Shown here: one piece after another, positions 1 through 13,700 of the stretch
Position numbering within the stretch: position 1 is the stretch's first letter
Layout: the number at the start of each line of letters is the position of its first letter
Origin: Siphlonurus alternatus
Lineage: Eukaryota > Arthropoda > Insecta > Ephemeroptera > Siphlonuridae
DNA length: 64,000 nucleotides
Assembly: GCA_949825025.1 (NCBI GenBank)
Contig: OX463778.1
Location: forward strand, 24,113,551-24,177,550
Reading direction: 5' to 3'
The notes under the pieces: generated by a model
Database searches by the model: none
Seen by the model: only the letters and a program-made list of their open reading frames with translations
What the model was told of the DNA's origin: nothing
Made by a program: the position numbers and the translations under genes

Positions 1-589
1 TACATATTTTAATTTATTTTATGCAAGATTTATTTTGACAGCAACTACATTGTTTGTGCTGAAGAAATGCAAATCAATACCAAATCTAATTTAAAGCTTT
101 ATTCTTGATCATCAACTGGATGATAATTATATTTTTTATGATTAATTAAGTTATTAATTTTGTTTATCTAAAAGTAAATAATTTTATGTTATTTATTGGT
201 TTAATTATAGCAAGAGGAAATCAATCTAATCTTCCGCTATAAATTCCCTCATAATGTATTCACATAACCCCATCTAAATTCAATATGTAATACTAATTTG
301 AACCATCTAATCAAATATTTATCTTCCATTATTTACTATTATTTGGGTTTATCTTAAATATATTTTGAGGCTAAAAAGTTGTCTCGGCTCCATTTTGGGG
401 CAATGACAACAAAACATCAGTCTAGCAGTCTGGTGTTTCTTGACAAAAAAGAAGAAAATGTTCCTAAAGAAATGCATAAAATTTGTTTTGTTGGATACTC
501 AGCCCTGGAATTTCTACATGATTCAGATTAAAAAGAGTTCTTGGCTGAAATAGTTTAAAATTTGCCTCAGCTAAGATTTTTTTTCTGAA
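1..589. other. AT-rich flank, no gene seen
   Basis: This stretch has no coding pattern, paired splice sites or RNA gene that I can recognise. It is plain AT-rich sequence leading up to the foldback element at 594. It lies downstream of the SYMPK stop codon and may be intergenic. Confidence 0.5.
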
Positions 590-897
590 TTAAGGGTAAG
601 GTAACACGGATCAGCTGACCCAATGTTAAAATAATCCCACACATGAAAATTATGAAAAAAAAATATACATTATATAATAAAATGTTCTCCTCTACATCCC
701 CTATCAGTAGGTAAAATATCAGCTGGTGTACAAATTCATAACTCAAAAACTAGCCCAAATTTGTATAACTGATATTTTACTTACTGATAGGGAAAATGTA
801 GAGGAGAACATTTTTTTTTTTTTTTTTTTTTTCATAATTTTCATGTGTGGGATTATTTCAACATTGGGTCAGCTGATCCGTGTTACCTTACCCTTAA
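590..897. mobile_element. TTAA-flanked foldback element, family GGGTAAGG, copy 1
   Basis: The left end reads TTAA-GGGTAAGGTAACAC and the right end is its reverse complement followed by TTAA. The arms (about 594-730 and 755-893) form a long imperfect inverted repeat, so the element folds into one hairpin. The conserved inner block GTTCTCCTCTACAT appears in both arms. The right arm has gained a run of about 22 T at 810-832. TTAA at both edges is the target-site signature of piggyBac-type transposition in known families. There is no coding capacity, so it would be a non-autonomous MITE. The same family occurs at 21485-21837. Confidence 0.85.
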
Positions 898-2376
898 ACA
901 GTGTTCTTTGTTATCCCCCTTGGTGAACTAGTTGTGTTATTAAATTCATTACTTTATCAAAGATTGGTAGAAACTTTTATTTCAAAAATTTATTACTTTG
1001 GAGACATTCTGTAAGCTACTGAATTACCAATGAAATACTTGAAGAACTTTTAACTCCTCTTCAATGTTCGATGGTGATTGTGTTGTACAGCCCAAAGACT
1101 TGATGTGGAATTTCAGGTAATTAGCATGATTTTGTCTCTGCTTTTTTTACTTCTATCATGGACATTTTGAAAAAAATGGAACATCATTTTCTGATGTTAT
1201 TTGTGAATCATTGACGTATGAATGTAAAAGAATTTTGATTTAAAGTATGAAGGTTGTGCTTATGTAGATTGAGAGAACCACAACTTGAGCGGAGTCAATC
1301 GCTTCCAGTGGACAGGAATGATGAACCATTTTGTCGTAAGTGTGCTCTCTTGACTGCAGGAGAGTCACGAGATATGTGTGATAATAACTCATTTTTAAAT
1401 GTAGGCCTAAAATGTAAGGCATTATTAAATTATTATAAAATATATACATGTACATACAAATAAAATATATTGTTTTTCTTAAATGTGTGCCCCCTTTTTA
1501 AAAAGAAATAAATAAATATAGCATAAAACCAGCAGGTATTTAAGATATTGCTGTTACTTCTCAGGCAATTAAAGGAGATCTTTCTTTTTCACCTCTCCTG
1601 TACCTTCTCTCCTGAGTTGATTAGCTGAAAGGACTAGATGGTTAATTTTCTTATTGGTTAATTTTCTTATTAAAATTAGTATCATTCCAAATAAAAAAAA
1701 AAATAACAGGTTTTATTACTAAATTTAATATACAGTACATTTATTTTTATAAGTATATGATTACTATAATTTATTACAATTATTACCAAGACATAATATG
1801 CAATACAAATATTATTTAAATAAAAGAATGCTACACAAAAACAATTTTACACCCAGAGAAGATAAAGAGTAATTTATGATATTTGCCACAACTGGCATGA
1901 TATAACTGTCAAGCAATGGTTGGAAAATCATGTGTCAGGTTCTCTGTTAATGTACAGAAGAAGAATAACAGTATTTGCATTGCTTTAATTGAAAAGAATT
2001 TATTTGCAACGGTACTTTTACTTACAGGTGTTCATGCAATCTGCTGACAAGATGTTAGATTTAAGTATTCCAATTTCTAGAGACATCGTGGTGATCAAGT
2101 GATGAAATTACTTCTTCATAACAGTCTTTAAAATATTAGATTATGCCTAACTTGTTGTAGTTTCTTGCCAAACTGTTTCAAATTGTATATTTTAATAACA
2201 TGTAGCAGGAATCAGCTTTTGACAGGAAATTAAATTTTTGGCATAAACTAAGATTTAAAAAAACTATAATTAGCTATCATGTACTATATTCTGTAAGCAC
2301 TTGTGTCCAACTTGTTAGTTTCTATGACAACCCTCAACCTTGGCTCGACAGATCAGATGGTGGTTGTCTGATTTCT
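898..2376. other. intergenic sequence downstream of SYMPK
   Basis: No exon was supported here. The part nearest 2376 should be the SYMPK 3' UTR. A minus-strand ATTAAA, a weak poly(A)-signal variant, lies at about 2191-2196, roughly 180 nt past the stop. The frames open at 1254-1463 on either strand lack homology and splice context, so I do not call them. Confidence 0.45.
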
Positions 2377-4947
2377 TCAGTCGTCACCAGGGGGTGCTGG
2401 TTGCTCAAACATCGGAACACGTGATGGGTCAGAGTCCAGCAGAGTCTGAGATGGGGGCATCTGTAGAGCAAATAAAGTATATTTTAACCTTTTAGGTAAT
2501 TACATCTTTCAGGAGGCAAGAACAATAGATAGAGCTTCAATTCAGCTAATTCTTTGTTCCCCCGATAAATTAAATTAAAAAAAAATAACATAATAAGTTT
2601 GTTGCTATTTTTAAAGGTAAATACTGCACCTTTTATAAATTCGGAATAATAATTTTAAATAAAATTACATGGTAGCTTAAAACTTTGAAATGTAAAATTT
2701 TTTCCCTTAAGTTCTTGTTATTTACATAACATGTTAAAGGCATATTACTCACCGGCACTGAGGCGCCTGCTGTATCCTTGTTGGTCCCCATCATCACATC
2801 CATGATGGACTGTGGGATGTGGGCTCTCTGCAACAAACAAGGAGTGTCATCTAGCTACATTGGTTCTTTCAATTCATTGTCATATATTCAAAATAAAATA
2901 ATCATTTTATACTAATATTTCATATGCAGCATTAAGAATTAAAGATAGGATTGATTTACTTCTTTATCCATTCTTTTCGTCGCCTCCTTAGTACCATTAT
3001 TATTTAATTACTTAATCAGCAGCAAATAACTAAATAAATTCATACAGTACAAAATAAACCTAAACATATAAAATAAAACACGTACATAACCAGAGCAGTA
3101 GTAAAAAACACTAAAGACTATGAAAAAAAAAAGACATACGTATATGCTTACAATACAAGAAAAAAAAATTAAATTCATTATTTTATGAAAAAATTGAGCT
3201 TCTAGGTTTTTTACATCCCCAGCAAAACACAAAAGATTATACAATTAAGAATTGGAGAGGATTTCATTTTTTTCTTCTTGATTACCCACCTGGTTGTCAG
3301 TGAAGGACAGCACGTGCTCGAGGAGGGGCTGGTGCAGCTCAGGGCAGATGCGGAACACGTCACGCAGCTGAGGGGCTGGCAGTTGCAACAACACCTGCAA
3401 ACAACAGAAGTTTAGTTTTGCATGACATTCATGACAGGGAGGAGGGGTAAGTTCAAGTGTCTAGGTTTCCTGCTGTCTCTCCCTACATACTGAATTGAGG
3501 TTGAAGTATTGGCTATAGGAAAAAGCGCATGAGCAGTGAGTGAGTCCTACTTTCCCTTAACCATTTTGTATAGCACTCCCTCTTCCGCAAAGTTAAAGAA
3601 CCCCCTACAATTTTTTTTTCCTGGCTACGCCACTGAGTTTAGTAAACATCATACCATACGCTAGCTAACAAAGCACACAAATATAAATATCAAGACCAGA
3701 AAGTTTGAACTTTCTGTAATAATGTTAAATTTCCATAGCTGTAAATTATACTGCATGTAATAAAACTGCATGCAGCTCATAAAAAAAAATTAAGAAAATT
3801 AAGAAATTACATTGCTGTTTAGAGACATACCTGGAAGCTCTGGGGTTTGGTTCGCTGGCAGCAACGTACAAAACCCTCCCAAACTTTCTTCTGCTTCCAC
3901 ACCTGAAACAAACAGTCACAATTAGCTACAAGGTACAGAGTGTTGTAGAACTGTGTAAGTACATAATTGGGGGATTTGGGGGCATTCACAAAGCACTTTA
4001 ACCCCCACTTTAGCCTCAATTTTTATCCCTGGTGCTAGACTATAAGCTTAACATGGTTAGCTCCTGGTTTAGTACCATGTTTAGCACCAGGGATAAAAAT
4101 TGAGTCGAAAGTGGGGGTTAAAGTGCTTTGTGAATGCCCCCCACTAGTGTAATTTACAATTATTTTACTTTATTTATAAATAACCATAAAGATATTTATG
4201 TTGTAATTACAGTAAATTTTATTTTAGTCTATATTTTTTCAGTCATGTCCTGAAATTACTAATATAAAAATATACAACATGATGCCATATCCCTTTACGG
4301 GGTAAGCCAGCAGCATTATTACCTCGTTCGTCTACAGATTGCCCTACACAGCACTTGATTCTTGCATACTCCACTTTCTTCAGAGATACTCATGACACTC
4401 TTTTGCCTTCTCTACTCCCTAAAAAGATAAATATAAAGAAATCAAGACGCACCTGTTTGGTGATTAGTCTCTGCAGGATGTTCATGACGAAGCCGATGAG
4501 GCGGGGGTAGAGGGAGAGGGCCTGGATGACGGTCCTCATCAGCAGCGTGGGCAGCGGGGTCTGCTCCATCAGCTGCTGCATCACCACCGCCAGCACCTCC
4601 TGTGTGTATGCCTGCGTCTCATTGAAGCAAAGCGACGTTGCTGAAAATTTGTCAATATTTTTTTAGATATCTTCGGTGCAAAGAATAAAAATAAAACATG
4701 CATACGTAGCACCAAAGAGTAATCAAATCTAAAGCAACAGAATATCAAATTTTTATTTTTTTACTTTATTAGAATTTGTTTACTTTTTCTACTGATAAAG
4801 TAAAGTAATAACAAAACTCTGTTATTAATTTCCCAAAACAAGCAAAATTTGGTTTCAACTTTCAACTTTAATAAAATTAATGCTGAACTGTGTTAACTGC
4901 AATCATTGAACTGTACAACCCAAGGAGAATAATAAATAACATGAAAA

Positions 4948-4983
<36 letters not shown>

Positions 4984-6293
4984 GATGAAAGTTTTTTTTT
5001 AAAGAGTACTGTATCACACATTAAAAATTACTGGATGGTTAAATAAAAATATACAGTTAATATACACATTAGTTTGTCTTTTTATGCAAGATAAAAAAAA
5101 ATGAATTTAAATTTAAAAATAAACTTAGATTTGAAAATATTGCTTCTCAAGGCTACCTTTGATGATGGTCTTCATGTCTGCCTTGGCGGTGTCCACGTTG
5201 TGCAGAGCCACCAGCAGCTCAGCCGGCGTGAGGGGTGACGTGAAGCTCGAGCCCTCCGAGTGGCACCCGAGTAAACGGTTGAACACCTGAGACAAAACCC
5301 AATGAGATAAACTTTCCAGATTAATTAATGACTTTGGGTCTGTAAATCAAGTAGCCCATGCTACCCATATACAGTACATTACCATATTATACACATTACC
5401 ATGTTTCAACATGAATCTATTTTATTTTTTCTCAAACCTTTGTTACCTCTAGGATGATTGCTAGTTTATAGCATATATACTAGAGTAGGTAATAGAAATA
5501 TAATTTTAAATATATATCAATATCTTTATCAGTAACAGACTCTATATTTTAAAACAGAGCAAACCTGCTAGGATGTGCAAGCTTTTTATGATACTTATAG
5601 CTGCTATTCAATTTATTAATGATATTAATGCAAAGATTAAATAAAATAAAAACAATTTGTAATGTACTGTAGTTTTACTTGGCGAAGAGCACCGACCATA
5701 ATTACAAACAAATATCATTCTACTTTCACATCAGTCAAGTAGTTTATTAGCACGATTTAGCTCACAAAATGACACCGACAGTATTAATATTGTAATTTTC
5801 AAGTAATTATAATTACAGTAACTGATTTTATTTAACACAAATAGTGTACAGATACAATTAAACATACATAAATAAGACATAGAACATAGACACAAAAAGA
5901 GTTATTGAAATATGGATTTTATCAAGCCAGCGAGTCTTACCTCCTTAACCACAACAGGGTTCAGCTTGATGAGCCTCGGCAGTGCAGCAATCACCTCCTT
6001 CTTGGTGAGGCCGTTGAGCACCGGGATGAGGAACCGGACGTCCGAGACACGGGAGTGGTACAAGTCACGGACACGGGCCACCAGCTCAGTGCTGGGAGGG
6101 GCTGCAACAAAAACAAGAGATTAACCAGATGTTCTCAATAAAATAACATGATTGAAGGGTTTGTTGAGGAAATAAAGTAGACTAAGCTGCAAAGCACTGA
6201 AGATTTCTGCATAGTAAGAAAATTGCAAGGTAAAAAAAAAAATGGCTCTCCATTTTTCTTTTATGAAAGTAAAAATGCTAAAAATCAGCAATA

Positions 6294-6355
<62 letters not shown>

Positions 6356-9300
6356 GTTTGATTCATTGATTGGTTGTATTTAAGGGCAACCAATAAATTA
6401 TGTATTTCTCTTGTATAAAATCCATGATTACATTCACCAAAAATGGTAACTATTTAACATGTTATGTAGTAAATAAGAAGAGCCTGGGCCCCGATTTAAT
6501 ATCATTATTTGTTGCGATGGTAGATGCGACGCGTCGCTAGCAAATATTTTCAAATATTTTGCGATGCACTTACCACACTCCTTTGCGACGTCGCAAAGTG
6601 AATTTAATATGAGCGTCTGCGACAGACAAATAATTGCTAGCCCCTCCCCCATCGCAAGTGATCTTCCAATCATGACCGCGCTATATCACGTGTCAATCGC
6701 GTCGCAAATTCAAATTTGCGATGATGACGTCACTGCGATGATCAAAGTACATCGCATCCGATCGCGTCGCAAGTCGCATTTTACCGCGCGGTTCAAATCC
6801 TAATTATTCAAAATTTTAATTCGATTTATATGGACATGGAATTAAAATTTTTATATTTATACATTTTTTTTGGTTCAATCCGTCTCGGGAATAAAGAAAA
6901 CCTGAAAAAATATTTTTTATGAATCGATTAATTTCTTAAATTAATTAAAAATAAAGCAGCAAATTTTTAGAAAATATTTAATTTGAATTGGACACAAAAT
7001 AATACCTTCATTAATTTGTAAAACAATTTACGTTCTTCAATCCAAGAACAAGCAATTGGAGAGCTAGAACTCGGCCATGGATGCTTTGATAGTATTAAAA
7101 AAAATATGAGTACGTAAAGAATCTATCTAAGAAAACATTGGCTATTCTAGATAAATTTTATTTTTCTTCTTCTTTGAATTAATTAAGAAGAACGAAGTGA
7201 TTCCGAGGTGAGAAGAGCGTGGTAAGTCGTCTTGCGGCACCTCTGAGGTTATCGCAAATTTGGCATCGCAACTGCCCGAATTTGCCGTCGCAAGTCTGCG
7301 CCGCGGACGATATTAAATCGACTTTTGCTTGCGACGCTTCACTTGCGACGTCGCAATGGACTTGCGACGGCGAGAAATGGATATTAAATCGGGGCCCTGT
7401 ATCATAACTTGATTTGGTAAAACTGCTAATGAGGAGAAAGACTCACTCTTCTCGGTGAGGATGTGGATGACTCTTGTCACGAGGGTCTCGGCACCCTTCG
7501 GGCAGTCCTCGACCAACTTCAACAGTTGGGGAGAGTCCATGCCCATGCCACGCACCGGTGCCTCCAGTAGACGCAGAATGGTGCGCTTGACATCAGCACC
7601 AGTCTGCACGTAGACCCGGGCGAGCCTGTAACAACAGAGAGAGTGTGAGAGAAATCCATGTTATTATATACAGTATTTAGTTAGTTACTATAATAAACTC
7701 ATTTGGAGAAAAACAGCTTTTTAAAACATAACAGTTTGTAAGGCAGTGGCTCTGTGTATTTTAGGGTAATCAATAAATTACTGTCTTTTGCTGTCTTTTA
7801 ATTTTTTTCACTTAAGCTGTAACAATGATTTGGGGGGATTTTCCCACAGTACTCTATATACATATATTATTTTTTTAATTCCACAGTTCAATATGCAATA
7901 ATTCCAGGAACTCACTCATGCACAAGCATCTGGTTGGTAGGCAGCAGGCTCAGATAGAGGAAGAGACAGGCCTTCACAGTGTTCTCAGCCCACTCCTTGG
8001 AGGGCGCTGGGCGGCCTCTATCCTCGCCAAAGAGCACTTCGGGAGGCTGGGGTAGCCGTAGAAAGCCCAGGTATAAGACAGCATACTCTTCTATGATACT
8101 GCGGAGCTCGCGGCGCTGATGCAGCTCCCCAACGGAAGTCAGTGCTCGGCCGCGGATCTGAGGAAAAACACATGTTTTAGAAAAACACTAATAATTTAAT
8201 TAACATGTAATTGGGATCAAGAAGTGTGTTTAATTGTGGCTGCAGAGCTGTAGCTGTCAAACTATTTGAAGTAAAACATTCAAAATACATAGTTGCTATA
8301 TTTTAACTTTGGGAAGTAAAAAATTTACTAATTTATCTCTCAATTGGTTTTGCCTCTGTATTTCTGCAGTCTTATCCCACAAGCCACTACTGGCTACACT
8401 CCAAACAAGCATGTATACAATTAATGCAGTGTTTTAAAACAAAATGCAAATCTAATGTTACTTTAAAAATAATACAAAAGAGAATTCCATGAAAAGTATG
8501 TTCCTCTAATGCTCTTATTATTTGTACTCAACTAGAAACAAATTAAAAATAATTAATACTCCATAACAAAATATTTCAACATTTTTTTTTTATTTTCACA
8601 ACAATGCAAGCCTAAAGCGAATGAAGTTTGTTCCAAGAGCCAACTAACACACCTGTGCGTTCTCATGTGCAGTGTACTCAAGCAGGCAGTTGAGGAAGAT
8701 GAGCTGGTCCGGCGGACGGCGCACCACAAGCTGCTGCAGAAGAGCCAGGCAGCATGCGGCTCGAGACTCCTCACCACACTGAGCTTTCAGCAGCTCCATG
8801 GCTCCTTCAGTGACCATTGGGGCCTCTAGGTACACCCGCCACAGCAGCCTGCAAGGGTCACAATCCAGTGTTAGCCAGGGAAAAAATGAGCTTAACTGAT
8901 GAAAAATTTTATTTACTATCATTTGAAACCTTGATTCAACAAAATTATTAAATTTAGGAAACATTTTCAAAGTCCCTAACATTTAGAATTTCGCAAATAG
9001 AAGTACAAACATGCAATACATTTAAGTACTGTATTAAAGGTTACATAGAATTTATAAAACAGACTTTAACACAACTGACGATACATTTTCAGTAAACAAT
9101 TTTAAATAATTTCTTCAGAAGCAAGATTAGATTTACAACTTTATAGACTTTTCATCTATCACCAGAAAGAGGTGATTAGCAAAGTTTTTTTTCTTGGTGA
9201 TGGCCAACTTATCCACATCAGCATTTGCCTTATTTAACTGAGAAACAACATAACAAAGAAACTTCAGTCAAGATGATTGGTAATGCCATCAATCACTTTG

Positions 9301-10743
9301 ATCAAAATCTTACAATTATCTTGCAAGATCTTGCCAGGATTCTTTGAGCAAGGCATCTCCCAAATCTATCATGTAGGTCAGAATTTTCATGGCCCACAAT
9401 ATAATCATTTCATAACGCCACTCACGCATCTCGCTCCTTGCCGGGCTCTGCATGCTGCAACAGGGTGTTGACAAGGCCACACAGCAGACGGTCGTAGCTG
9501 TGCAGGGCCACGTTTGGGTCACGCAGTAAACTGGCGGTGCGACTAAACCCTCTATTGTGGCTGTACTCCTCGTAGAGCCACTGGAACGCAAGCTCAGCAC
9601 GACCCTTTACATCCTCAAGGATGTAGTCCAGGATTGCTGGAAAAATATTAAGTTGAAAGCAACCAGATGACAGAAAAATATAAAAAATCCATGCAGTGAG
9701 ATGTAGTGTGGTGCTTCTTATTACTATTGTTTTTTTTTTTTTTTTTTGGGGACAATTGACATATTTTGGTCATGTATGCCGCCCCCAGCATGTTTCTTTA
9801 AGTATTTTGTCTGTTTTCCTCAAGGGATGTGATTTCTGTTTTGTTTTTGTTTTTTTTTCCCCCATTATAGTGTATTATCTTTAACAATTGAAAATGTGGC
9901 AAGCAATTTATTGAAAAATAGTACAACGGAATCTATGGGTTACAAAAGAAAAATATATATATATACCGGCACTAAGAGCTGTTCTTAACTCAATAAATAA
10001 TACAATTTCAATTTTCAACCCTCAAATTAAAATGAATAACAATAGTTCAACTAATAACATGAGACCAATGTTTTTTTATCAGAATAATTTTAATAACAAT
10101 GACAACATAATATGTTATAACATTATAAGTAACCATTTAAAATAAATAAATTATTATTATCATGCTCCAATCAGAATTTATTTTGTTGGTATAATAATTT
10201 GCAGAAGATATTGACAATGAAATAGCAGTGTACTTTTCATAAATAAAGCATTATGTTTCGTAGCAATGAAGCAGAGATAATAATGGAAAGGCTGAATAGT
10301 GAACTCACCTTCTCGGACTTCCTTGGCAAACTGCGAGGCGAGCGTGGTGAGGATTTTGTTCCTGGCAGTCGCTACTCCTCCGACAGTTGCACATTTTTCC
10401 GCCTGCAAACAAACAGTTTTGTCAAAAAGTGTCAGGAGAGGAAAGTCCGACCTCGTACCTTGAGGATCCTGTGCACGGCGGCATGGACCATCTTGCTGCG
10501 AGCACTCGAAGAGAGAGGCTTGGTGATCTCGCTCAGCTTGAGCGTCTTGATGCGTGGCTTGGAACGTGAGGCAACTGGGAGCGGGGCCGATACGGGCTGC
10601 GGTGGCGTCACACTGCGCAGCTCTGGGTCTGAGAGTGACGGAATCTTGCGGGGCATCTCGAGCTCATCGTCATCATCATCATCATCCAGCAGGCGCTACG
10701 AGCAATCATGAGGGTGAGCATTAAGTTGGAGTTAAATAATGAG

Positions 10744-10779
<36 letters not shown>

Positions 10780-13700
10780 GAGTGGCATGAATAATATTGA
10801 TGATATGTACCGAGTATTAATTTATATTAATTGATATTACAATAAAAAAAAAATAAAAATTGCATGTCAGCAAATTTTTTCTCTGATGAATTCTATGATA
10901 AAATATTATACAACTGTAAGAATTAAAAATATTATAATAGATATAACATCATATAACGAAACCTCAAACTAAAAGTGGGCACCTGAGGTTACCTTAACTG
11001 TAAGATATGCAGGTACCTTGTTAAACACGGCAGCTTGGGTCCTGGTGGCTCGAGTGCAGTCGGGTCCAAAGCCAGACATGGAGAATTGGGTCGCCATCAG
11101 TCGAGCCACGTGCCGAATCTGAGCTGGCGTTCCCGCAGCCGCAATTGGTGTATAGCTGGCACTGAATGTAGCCGGCATCTTATCTGGCAAGTAGCCCTTT
11201 AACAACATAACATTGGATTTGAGAGGTTGTGAATTTCTTTATGACTGAGAGAAGGTAAAACCTTGGGTTTCGTACAAAAGAAAATTATATATGTAGCTAT
11301 TTTCTGTTTACTGCATGTACATCAACAAAGAAATGCTGTACACTACTGATTTTGTTTTTATTCATAAAATATTAAAAAATAAAAAAAAATAATAATTATT
11401 ATAAAAAAAGGTTGGATTAAATTTTGTGTTTTAAACTCTCAGTCATCGAGTTACTAAATTACTTTTAAAGAGATCTCTAAAGATCTCTAAAACATCATAG
11501 ACTAACAAATATTTCAAAACAAATTTTTATGATATATTTTTTTCTCCTAAAAGTAAACATCAATTACACAATTTTCAAGATGCATTATTGTCAGCATAAC
11601 TACAAATATGCCAACAAGTTGTTGCAATCAGAATGAATTTGTAATGACCGCAAGAAGCTTGAAGTCTACAGTGAAGCAAGCACATTACCGAAGCCTAAAT
11701 TACTGTAACTCGTATTGACTGAGGTCCTCACCATGGCCTGCATGACAAGCTGGGTTGCTATCTCTGGCCCCAGCCTCTCTGCAATGAACTGCTCCAAACG
11801 GTCCACGTCGGTGTCTGACTTGCTGGGCTCCTCTGCAGGGGGTAGCATGCTCGATGACGACTCCCCGATCTCCATCCTCGCCCGCTTGGCTGCCGGCTGA
11901 GACTGAGCCAGAGCCTCCAGCCGCTTCTGACGACGTCGCACCTCTTCAGGCTTTGGAGAGTTCTTTGCAATCTGCAAGTCAAAGTCAGCATCCTTGAGCA
12001 AAATTGTTTGGAGAGAATGTAAAGTATTTTGTTATACTTTTTACATTGGGCATGTAGCTCTTCAATGGAAATTCAAACTTAATCAGACTCAATTAATTTG
12101 ATACTTTGTTTTTAAAACATATTTATTTATTTATTTAATATTAGCATTTAATATTATATTTTCAGTTGAAGTTCATGCCTATCATCATATGGCAGGTATG
12201 TCATTTCTGCTGCCCCTCTCACCTCTTGCTGGGTGGCTCCGAGATCCATCAGCAGGGTGGTGATGTTGGCATGCTGCTCGAAGGAGGCCGGGTGCTTGAG
12301 CAGAGTCAGCAACTGCAGCTTAAGATGCTTGCGTACTGAGCTCACTTGTGACTTGGACAGCGTTGGTGGCAGGTTTGCTGAAACAAACAAAACTTTAAGT
12401 CTGACACTGTGACCAAAAAAAAACAAGATGTTGCGGCTCATGTACAGTAGAGTTAAGTAAAAAAATATATAAATTTGTTCTTTCCCAGATGATGGCTTAA
12501 GTACAAAGTTGGTGCTACTGAATATCGTCACTCGTCCGCAATAATGAGCTATCTGCTCCACGATTTCGTTGTAATAATGAGCTGTCTGCTATTTCAGATT
12601 AACACAATATTGAGCTATAAATCTGTATAAAATAAGGCTCAAAATTGCACTCACCTGAAAGAGCAGACAGCTCATTATTGCAACGAGATCGTGGAGCATT
12701 ATTGCAGAAGAGGGACGATATATACAACCTATGTACATTTGTTATCACAATGGAAAGTGTTTACGTTTATTTGAACCAGAAACTCACCATATGAACCAGA
12801 CTCTCCAACAATCTTTGTTTCAACACAAGTGTTTTAAATACTATAAGGTATAAATTAAAATTATTCCTGAGAGTGAGACTTACTGTGCAAGGTTTCCATG
12901 GCAGTGACCACTTTGGGCATGTACTGCGGCCGCATCTTAGCGATGAGGGTGAGAGAGCCCATGCAAGCCATCAGGTTGACGCTGCTGATGTGAGCAGAGC
13001 CGTGGAACTTTACCAGCAGGTCCAGTGTCATTCTGTACATCAAATTCAGAATGGGAGGTAAGACAAAGTACTGTATGTTTATTGTATTTAATGACTTGCT
13101 TCAAACAAAATTTATAAATTAACTTGTTGTTCATTGTAACTGACAGTACTAGCTGTGTGTAAACTAAAACTATAAAAATAACATTCCTTTTAATATCCTA
13201 GTAATTAGTAATTTAATATCCTCAATTAACTCCATCAAATCAAAGAATTTTCTGACGTCTGAAATTTAAATACTGTATTATTTAATGAGCAGCATCATTA
13301 TGACATGTAGTGATGTGGTATGCTATTTGAACACTAGAGAATAAAAAAAAGAATACGACATTATGAATTTTATTATTACATAATATTTTCCCCAGATTAA
13401 AAAAATAAAATAAACAGTAAAAAGAAATCAATTTGCCAGTCAGTCAAATCTTTAACATAAAACTGGTTACAGTACATTGTATTGCATTTCAAAATTTTTA
13501 ATCAACAGTGCATTTTCTTTTTCCTTCATATTGTTTTTATGCAGTGAGGGGGACAGTGAAATTACTGACCACTTACCAAATTTACATTTGCAATATATGT
13601 AGTATACAGTACAAAGATCTTCAAGAATTCAAAATCATAAATGTCTGAAAACGCTGTACTACAGTACTGCAACTTCTGAGACATGTTATAATTATGATTA

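Noticed and set aside
6121..6393. Open frame with a long poly-lysine tract on the minus strand
   Set aside because: The lysines are only translation of the 56 nt T run; no splice sites, start context or similarity.
6786..6802. tRNA-like B box GGTTCAAATCC
   Set aside because: No A box at proper spacing and no cloverleaf can be folded around it.
9060..9250. Candidate C/D-box snoRNA in a SYMPK intron
   Set aside because: TGATGG/TGATGT-like and CTGA strings exist, but no proper C box with D box and terminal stem.
10253..10711. 152-codon plus-strand frame
   Set aside because: It is antisense to SYMPK exons 10 and 11, whose minus-strand frames match symplekin and splice correctly.
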